64,000 nt of DNA from Portulaca oleracea (lineage: Eukaryota > Streptophyta > Magnoliopsida > Caryophyllales > Portulacaceae), in contig CM055892.1 of NCBI GenBank assembly GCA_029582165.1, forward strand, positions 4,746,754 to 4,810,753, in the 5' to 3' direction. This document shows positions 57,191-64,000 of the stretch, piece by piece. Position numbers and translations under genes: made by a program. Position 1 is the first letter of the stretch; every line of letters begins with the position of its first letter. The notes beneath the pieces were generated by a model. It was not told the DNA's origin. It ran no database searches and saw nothing but the letters and a program-made list of their open reading frames with translations.

Positions 57191-58581
57191 TTGAAATCTT
57201 TGTATGAGAATGATGAAGATTTTGGAGAGTTGTACCAGAAATGTCAGGGACATCCTCAAAGTCTATACCATATAGACCAGAGATTTCTTTTCAAAGGAGC
57301 AAGGTTATGTATTCCAAGGAGCAGCTTTAGGGAGTTGTTGATCTCTGAAGTTCATGGAGGTTGCTTGGCAGGACATTTTGGTATTGAGAAGACCCTTCTC
57401 ATGCTGAAGGAACATTATTGTTGGCCTAAAATGAGGAAGGATGTTGAGCATTGGGTCAGGAGGTGTGCTACATGTCAGATTGCAAAGAGTCATAGCTTAC
57501 CTCAAGGGCTATACTTCCAAACAGTCCTTGGGAGGACATCAGCCTAGACTTCATTGTTGGTCTACCAAGAACTCAAAGAGGGAAAGATTCAATCATGGTA
57601 GTTGTGGATAGATTCAGTAAAATGGCTCACTTTATTGCATGTCATACTACCTATGATGCTGTAAGGGTAGCTGAATTGTATTTCCAGGAGGTAGTGAGGT
57701 TACATGGAGTTCCCATGAGCATGGTTTCAGATAGGGATGTCAAGTTCCTAAGTCATTTTTGGGTTACTCTTTGGAAGAAGTTGGGCACACAATTGAAGTA
57801 TAGCACAGCTTGTCACCCCCAAACTGATGGGCAAACAGAGGTCACAAACAGGACACTCGGAACACTATTGAGGTCACTGATATCCACAAACAAAACAGGA
57901 TGGGACACCCTCTTGTCTCATGCTGAATTTGCTTTCAATAGAGCACCATCAAAGGCAACTGGCCTTTCCCCATTCCAGGTTGTCTATGGTAGAAATCCTA
58001 TAACTCCATTGGATTTATCCCCACTAACAAATTCTGTGAGGTTTAGCTATGAAGCAGGTAAACATGCAGAGGAGATCAAGAAGCTTCACCAGCAAGTCAG
58101 GGAGAAGACCATCAAGTATTCTGAACAAGTTTCTACATCAGCAAACAAGCATAGGAAGAAGATGGTTTTCAATCCAGAAGATCTAGTGTGGATTCATCTA
58201 AGGAAGGATAAATTTCCAAGCAAGAGGAAGGGAAAGTTGACACCAAGAGCAGATGGACCTTTTGAAGTGCTAGAGAGGATTGGAGACAATGCTTACAAGT
58301 TAGACCTTTCTGAAGACTATGGAGGCAGTGCTACATTCAACATTGCGGATTTGAGGCCTTACTTTCCAGAACATGAAGACCTCCCAAGTTTGAGGACAAA
58401 CTTTCCTCAACCTAGGGAGGATGATGGAGGTCCTCCATCAGAAGACCAGAGTTCAAAGCCAAAACCAGCAGGAGCAGCTATGACCTCATCCACACCAGCA
58501 TCAAGGACATCATCATCAGCAACACCCAACTCTGACATCCAGATGCTACATGTTGATCCAACAAGTCATGAGGTCATCTAA
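57191..58581 (+). pseudogene. CRM-like integrase, C-terminus extending into 3' LTR
   Basis: Zinc finger HHCC (VHGGCLAGHFGIEKT, RRCATCQIAKS), frameshift near 57515, then the catalytic core: Asp in the block before 57595, MVVVDRFSKMAHFIACHTTY, Asp in SMVSDRDVKFLSHF, Glu in QTDGQTEVTNRTLG, C-terminal module LTPRADGPFEVLERIGDNAY. No chromodomain recognised. The frame crosses the 3' LTR border at 58422 and stops at 58579-58581, adding about 53 LTR-encoded residues rich in Ser/Thr/Pro. Confidence 0.88.
58414..58421 (+). other. Polypurine tract of CRM-like element
   Basis: AGGGAGGA directly before the TG of the 3' LTR, embedded in the coding frame. Confidence 0.75.
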
Positions 58582-59532
58582 CTACACCAGCCAGCCAGTG
58601 AGGTCATTTCTCAATTCCATATCTTTGGAATGAGGTCCTCACCAGTGCTTTGAAGACTTCACCTAGAGCTGTTGAGGACTTTCCAGCTCAGTGAAGATGT
58701 TTGCCAATTCTGAGGTCCTCTATGAAGACATCACTTCTGGAACTGTTGAGGATATTCCAGCTCTGTGAAGTGATCCTGCATTGAGGTCCTCCATGAAGAC
58801 TTCATTTCCGAGCTGTTGAGGTCTTTTCCAGCTTGTGAGGTGGACTAACGGCTATGTAATAATAAAAACGCGTTTGTTATTTTATTTCCTTTTATTTTGA
58901 TGTTATCCAGTTTGTAATGAGGCTTAATTAGCTTACTAAGTTAGTTAAGTAGCTTAATGCGTAATTAGGGAGTTTCTTGAGCAAGGGGAAATCCTTAATC
59001 ATCCAGCTCAACCCTAGCTTTATATAGCTTGTAATCGGCAGCTTGAGGAGATCATCTATCAGTGAAATTAATAGCATTTTGAGTACCTTGATTGAGCCTC
59101 TTGTTTGTGAGTGACGTTAAACTCTCATTTTGGTTAATTCTACTACAGTAGCAAGGATTTGGCAATCCTTGTGGTGGGTGTAGAGCTTGATAATCTCGAT
59201 GGTGGTGTGCCTGTATCCATTGAGGTCATCCAGTCCATTGCCCTTGATGTTCTAGGTGGTGGTGTATCGACAGAGCCTCAAGACTATCTTGGTTACTGTT
59301 TGATTGTAAGTTTGTTCATCCGATTATCATCTTATCATCATCCATTTCATCCTTTTGTTCATTGGTGTTCATACTCTGTTTTGGAGGAGGTTATAGTTGT
59401 CTCTCTGTGTTGAGGTCTGTTTTGGGTGAATTTGTATTTGATTCTCTGTTTTGAGGCCAGATTGTGTGCGAGTTGTGTTAATGTGGTGTACTGTGAGGTC
59501 AATGCTCTGATCTTAGGACCTTGCATACATCA
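58422..59532 (+). repeat. 3' LTR of CRM-like element
   Basis: 1111 bp, same start and end as the 5' LTR. Encodes the last 53 residues of the integrase frame. Followed by GGTAC duplication. Confidence 0.93.
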
Positions 59533-59537
59533 GGTAC

Positions 59538-61432
59538 TCTTTTCTCCCTCTCAAAGTCTCAATTTTGAACTCTCTCTCTTACTCTCTCTCAAGTTGAGGT
59601 TCTTAGATCGAAATGAGAGAGAATAATGTGAAGGGAATGAGGTGAAGAAGAACATAAATTTCTCCCTTTTTTTCTCTTCATCTTTTTTGTTTGGCTCAAA
59701 CAGAAGAAAGGATTTCTTTTTCAAACCCCCAAAAAAAAATACACTTTTTCTTTCCCCTATGAACTCGTACTTGGGTTACTTTCCGTTCACAAATCATTCC
59801 ATTGAAACAAACCTTTATGATTATCAAGTAAAATTACGGTGCACCAGAATTCTTACATGATGAAAAATTTAATAATTTGCTATGTCTAATATCTAGTGTT
59901 CAAATAGTATGGTTGATTGTTCCTTCCAATATGCTGCTCGGAGTGATGGTGCACAGAGGTTTCATCAATGGAGTAAAGGTAAGATTTTGGAAAATAATGA
60001 ATTGTTCTCTCTTCATATGAAGGTAAAGCAAGTTTATTTTCCCTTTTCATTCACTTTTGTTAGATAGGTATTTGACTAATAAATTCATGTTTTGTTTTGT
60101 CCCTCTTAGGAAATTGTTTTCTTGAACTTCTAAGTGAAAAAATGGGCTCACGGAACATAGAAAAGTTTGACAAAAATTGATTAACTTTCCTGGAAAATTT
60201 TATTAACGCATCAGAATATAAGTTAAGGGGAAAAAAAGTAAAAAAAAAAACAGATGTTCATTCACCAGAAAACAAACTCACTCAAAGTCTGAGCAGAAAT
60301 TACACTCAGGAAAAACCCAGAAAGATCCATGTCAGAAAGCAAGAATGCTGGGAAAACCCATGAAAAGTTGATGATGATGATACACAATACATAATTGGAA
60401 CAACACTCAAAATGAGAGCAGAAAGTAAAAGTAGAGAATTTTACCAGAAAATGCAAATGGTGGAAGAAATGAATTAACGAAAGGATTAGATTTGAGATAG
60501 ATAGAGAAAGAGAGAAATTCAATCCAAGCTGAATGGTTGAGTTATAGGGTTTTTTTTCTTTTTTCTTTTCTTAATTTCATATCATAAATTCTTCTTTGAA
60601 TTCAGAGTTTTGTTTGCCAGTGTATGATTTCCACTGCGTTGACAATCAGTTTGGTTGAGCATTAGATAGTTGTGAATTTGAAAATAAAGCTTTAAATTTA
60701 TAATTTAGTTTCCTTTTTTGTATTGGTATAGCATTCTTAAGTACTCCCAGTCCCATGATAATGATTTTACATTGCAAAGGGCTAGAGCCCAGAAGTGACA
60801 GGCATTAACAGCTAGGTGAGTTACTAAATATCAGTGTTGCAAATTGTAATTGTGTTGGCCATAGAAAGATGGGATCCTTCTCTACTAGGGTTTTCTATTT
60901 CGGTTTTTGGGTATTGGGGTTTTGTTGTACTTTTGCCATGCTTTTTGAAATTATGTTCAAGGTTGGGACTCAAGAAGGCAGGCATTGCTTGCAAAGCAAG
61001 TGAGATTGAGACTACCTGACAACATTGAAGATGTGGTACGAGATTCTTTTTTTTTTCATAACTGTAATTTCTTGTTGTTTTATGGGATTGGACTGATTAG
61101 TTTCCTTTGGGTAAACACTTGATAATAGTAAATAGAATCTTAGACTAAAGATGAGGAATGGATGATACTGTTGATTGTGTGAATCATGTTCCAGTTACTT
61201 GACCTGTTTCTACTGCCGCAGTTTTCCTTCATCCACAATTGGCTTTCTCATTGCGTGCATCAATTATAGATAATGTTTTTATTTCCATTGTTTTTGGTAC
61301 GTATGCAGGTTGAGTAAATTATCATGGGATTTGTATGGAGTTTTAAATTGTTTTAGATTTACATGATGATTACTAGGCAAATGTTCCTATATTAGCTTAA
61401 AGCATCTGACAATGTATTAAGTGAGAATGCAG
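59538..61432. other. Noncoding DNA between CRM-like element and ankyrin exon
   Basis: Possible intron of the ankyrin locus. Long T and A runs (60240-60250, 60547-60560). No further exon recognised with confidence; the phrase near 59920-59995 ending in GGTAAGATT could be a small exon. Confidence 0.35.
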
Positions 61433-61866
61433 GCAAAAATGTGAAATTGGTCCTTGAAAGATGGCCTAAACTTATTAATGAGCTCGACGAGTACAACAAA
61501 ACACCATTAGAACAAGCAGTAGAGGAGGGAGCCTCTTGGGTGGTGGACTTGATTCTGAAAAAGGATCACTCCTCTATTTTAAAAACTCCCTTGGCTTGGA
61601 TTGACCCATGTCAAAAAGGTTATCTATCCACTGTGCTACCCTTTTTTGAGCAGAGCCCCTACTTGAAAGATCTTTGTCGAATGTATATGGACACCCCTTT
61701 ACACCACATCCGAGATCTACATTACAAGTACTATAAAGAACTTCTAGATCATGAATTCATAAAGGAATTGAAGAACTTCAAAAACTCAGAAGGGGAAACT
61801 CCTCTTCATGTAGCAGTAAAAAGTGAGAACAAGCAGTTAGCGGAAATATTGATGCTAAGATGTTGA
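61433..61866 (+). CDS. Ankyrin-repeat protein, exon (partial gene)
   Basis: Begins after an acceptor-like AATGCAG (61426-61432), open for about 144 codons to TGA at 61864-61866. Ankyrin-type helices: EYNKTPLEQAVEEGASWVVD and EGETPLHVAVKSENKQLAEI, with a less regular middle. Resembles the ankyrin region of plant ACD6/ITN1-type membrane proteins, but no transmembrane PGG domain follows, so the product would be short or the gene is broken after this exon. Upstream exons not identified. Ends abruptly mid-repeat at LMLRC. Confidence 0.6.
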
Positions 61867-62199
61867 CTGAAAAATAAAAAAGCATTTTTCATAATTATCA
61901 TCGGTTGTAATTACACAAATAATAATGTGTTTTCATAATTGTAGTCCAAAGCTATGAATATATATTCATTACTATAATTATAATGTCCAATAAATTTATA
62001 ATGAATTAGAATAGGATTATATATTTCTTACTTAAACTCTTCACCTATATGTATTTTTAATTTTATATATTTTTATTTGAAATTTTTTTGTATCTTTCAT
62101 TTAATTATATAATTTATGTCGTGGTCTTTTTAATTTTATATGTACAATAATAATTTAGGTTCATTTTTTGTTAAAAATAATATTTATTTTATCATACAC
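61867..62199. other. AT-rich noncoding DNA
   Basis: No gene or clear repeat. Contains AATAAT and TTTTATAT runs. Confidence 0.4.
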
Positions 62200-62284
62200 C
62201 GTGCATTGCGCGGGTTTAAGACTTTTATAAAATTTTAAAAGTAACTAATTTAATTCACTCCGTGTATCGCACGGGTTGAGGCCT
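62200..62284 (+). mobile_element. Helitron-like 3' end (two hairpin motifs)
   Basis: ACCGTGCATTGCGCGGGTTT at 62201 and TCCGTGTATCGCACGGGTTG at 62259. The second can form a CCGTG/CACGG stem and is followed about 10 bases later by CTAA, as in the hairpin plus CTRR end of Helitrons. No 5' TC end or helicase seen, so this is tentative. Confidence 0.35.
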
Positions 62285-62854
62285 AATAGTTAATAATAAC
62301 AATAACAACAATAATAATAATATTCTGACCCAAATTTAATTTATTAACATCAAATTAATCATATTCACACTCATAAACACATAAATATAACTATAAAACA
62401 ATTAAATAACTTGAAATTTAAAAAAACACACTTTAAAGAGAAAGTTGGAGAGAAAGAGACTAGAAAGAAACTAGAGATTAAAGGGGCAAAATTGGAAATT
62501 TTTTGTAAAAAGAGGGGCGACATAAGTAAAAGGAGGGGCGACGAATAGTAATTGGGAAATTTTAAGCCTCCAACCCATAAGCTATAAAGTTCTCCAAAAA
62601 TCCCTTCAGAAATTATTATTCACTATTTATTATTATTTTTATTTATTTAGGCTACTCAATACCTGCATGCTTAAATTTTATCAAAATTATAATTCGTCAA
62701 GAGGAACAAGAAAAATGTCAAGTCTAAATTTGATAGAATCGATCAATGTTGAGATTCATATGACAAATTTATGATCATGCTCAATATTTTTTTTTCCCGG
62801 GATGACACAGTTTTTTTTTTCCACTCCCCTATAAAATTAAGGTAGGAATGTTAC
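62285..62854. other. AT-rich noncoding DNA
   Basis: AAT-rich low complexity at 62285-62320; nothing recognised otherwise. Confidence 0.4.
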
Positions 62855-63060
62855 CAATGAGCTCTTAGCTCAAGTAGTACTCGTTGCACTATGGTATCTC
62901 ACAGGTCCTAGGATCAATTCATGGGAGCACATTTTCAGGGATTTAAGAACATTTTTCAATGTATTTTGTTTTGAAGAAAATATGGACATATGAAATTGAG
63001 TAGAAAAGATGCAAAAAATTGCTGGCGGGTGCCACACATCTTTTTTAATTGACTCGCGGA
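62855..63060 (+). mobile_element. tRNA-derived SINE candidate
   Basis: A-box-like TAGCTCAAGTAG at 62866-62877 and B-box-like GGATCAATTC at 62911-62920 at tRNA-like spacing, followed by about 140 bp of unrelated tail. This is the usual head of plant tRNA-related SINEs. Tail end and target duplication not clear. Confidence 0.5.
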
Positions 63061-63379
63061 TCACAACCTTTTTTTAATACATTCCCGGGGGACATTAAAC
63101 TTACTTAAGTAGCTGATGGGTGACAATCCGGTTATTTTGAATGAAATCCGGCGAGATATATTGAAAAGGACAAAAATGCCCTTATTTTTCTCTCAAATTT
63201 AACTTGCTATGCCATTCATCCCTCTTTCTCTCTTTTTCATCCTCTTCCTCCATAATTCAATCCTCTTCCTCCAGAATCAATACCCAAACCCCAAATGCAT
63301 ACCCAACTCGAGTTCTCAACCAATTCCTAATCAATACCAACACAAAAACAAAACTTTGGTAGCTAGCTACAACAAAAAA
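63061..63379. other. Noncoding DNA with CT-rich tract
   Basis: TTTTTCTCTC and CTTCCTCC runs at 63185-63280. The 78-codon + frame here has no family resemblance. Confidence 0.4.
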
Positions 63380-64000
63380 TCAGCTCAAACAAGTAGCAAG
63401 CTCCATCATCTGGGTCAAAGAAATGGTGTTTTGAGATCCGAATGAGATGTACGGGACTGAATCGGGTTTCTGGGTATTCAACCAATGAATGGATTCATCT
63501 GAGGAAGAAGATGATGATCTTGATCTATCCTTGGGTGGCGGGATCAATTGTCGGACAGCCCAGACGCTAGCGACTTGATTTCTTCGACGGAGTTGCGTAA
63601 CTACCCGGAGCAACTAATTGAGAGTCGAATCTGGGGTTGGAAAAACCGGGACCAAGGATCCGACCCGTCGGCGAATCTCAAAAACCAGTGGAGTTCGCGA
63701 CGGCGGTAGCAGTGGGTCTCTGGGAATCCCGGCAAAGTCAACTCCTTGTCGTCGGACAATTCTCGGTGGGGGAGTTCGAGCCAGAGCGCCATGTATGCCG
63801 CCGTGCCGTACGCCCCGCAGGTGGTGAACGCGATTCCGGCGGACCCGAAGCTTCCGGCGGCGTCGCCGACCCACCGGAGGAAGGGGTCGAAGATGACGCA
63901 CAGCGGCGGTTTTCCGGGGGAGAAGTGGTCGGAAATGAAGTTTCTGAGGTGGGGTTCGAGCGACGTGGATAGATGGAAGAGGGAGATGATGTGGGTGATG
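63380..64000 (-). pseudogene. UDP-glycosyltransferase (GT1), broken and partial
   Basis: Would transfer sugar from a UDP-sugar to a small molecule in the cytosol. On -, running in from beyond 64000: PLCVIFDPFLRWVGDAAGSF (N-terminal domain strand-helix), CGAYGTAAYMALWLELPHRE, LTLPGFPETHCYRRRELHWF, RFADGSDPWSRFFQPQIRLS, then TAG at 63601-63603. The frame continues briefly (LRNSVEEI), shifts near 63570-63590 with loss of about 20 residues, and resumes as VWAVRQLIPPPKDR, DESIHWLNTQKPDSVPYISF, GSQNTISLTQMMELATCLS, stop at 63380-63382. Resembles UGT92/UGT73-type plant enzymes. The UDP-binding PSPG motif is absent from the window, so it would be inactive if this 3' end is real. Confidence 0.8.

Larger units (their letters stand above)
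53134..59532 (+). mobile_element. CRM-like Ty3/gypsy chromovirus, full length, inactive
   Basis: 6399 bp. LTRs at 53134-54252 and 58422-59532, both starting TGATGGAGG and ending GCATACATCA, flanked by GGTAC on both sides (53129-53133 and 59533-59537). iMet primer site at 54257, polypurine tract at 58414-58421. Internal order gag, protease, RT, RNase H, integrase, as in Ty3/gypsy. Gag knuckle and RT phrases such as [20 protein letters not shown] resemble the CRM (centromeric) clade, and the coding frame overlaps the 3' LTR as in many CRM elements; the clade is inference. Stops, frameshifts and a gag deletion make it non-autonomous. LTRs differ by roughly 3% by hand count. Confidence 0.9.

Noticed and set aside
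63637..63972. 111-codon + frame at the right edge
   Set aside because: Antisense shadow of the glycosyltransferase; GC-rich DNA leaves it open by chance.

Overview
The window reads as nuclear DNA of a flowering plant, most likely a eudicot. It has spliced genes with GT-AG introns, a plastid-type starch phosphorylase, plant LTR retrotransposon lineages primed by tRNA-iMet and tRNA-Asp, Stowaway and Mutator-type MITEs, and a Cassandra element carrying 5S rRNA sequence. I do not assign a species.

Layout. (1) 1-12724, + strand: the last 15 exons of a plastidial alpha-glucan phosphorylase gene. The 5' end lies outside the window. The assembled exons are open and in frame for 920 codons. (2) 12725-20765: AT-rich intergenic DNA with MITEs, an LTR-like fragment with a TATA box, and a complete Cassandra TRIM (14866-15588, TSD CTGTA). 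(3) 20766-22479: 5' LTR, primer site and broken gag of a chromovirus-like Ty3/gypsy element. (4) 22480-44439, - strand: a large Athila-like element with 5' LTR, tRNA-Asp primer site, gag-pro-pol broken by stops and frameshifts, and a 13-kb region between pol and the 3' LTR. That region holds eight copies of the N-terminal part of the Athila-type extra ORF, in a 1.43-1.46-kb tandem unit: three copies on + and five on -. (5) 44440-48226: a truncated LTR of another family and a second Athila-like fragment on +. (6) 48227-53133: remnants of a zinc-finger gene, a Mutator-type MITE with a 9-bp TSD, microsatellites and small tandem duplications. (7) 53134-59532: a full-length but dead CRM-like chromovirus with TSD GGTAC. 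(8) 59533-64000: an ankyrin-repeat exon, possible Helitron ends, a tRNA-derived SINE, and a broken UDP-glycosyltransferase on - running off the right edge.

Only the phosphorylase looks like an intact functional gene, and only part of it is here. The zinc-finger, ankyrin and glycosyltransferase pieces look degenerate or partial. Nearly everything else is nested transposable-element DNA.

The most unusual signal is a dyad architecture in the Athila-like element. Near-perfect 14-bp palindromes of type ACCGTGnnCACGGT occur in pairs whose starts lie 21-22 bp apart, and the pairs recur about every 71-81 bp. The same layout occurs in both LTRs and in the amplified units. A different 15-bp palindrome with the same 20-21-bp phasing occurs in an unrelated LTR-like fragment at 13954-14080.
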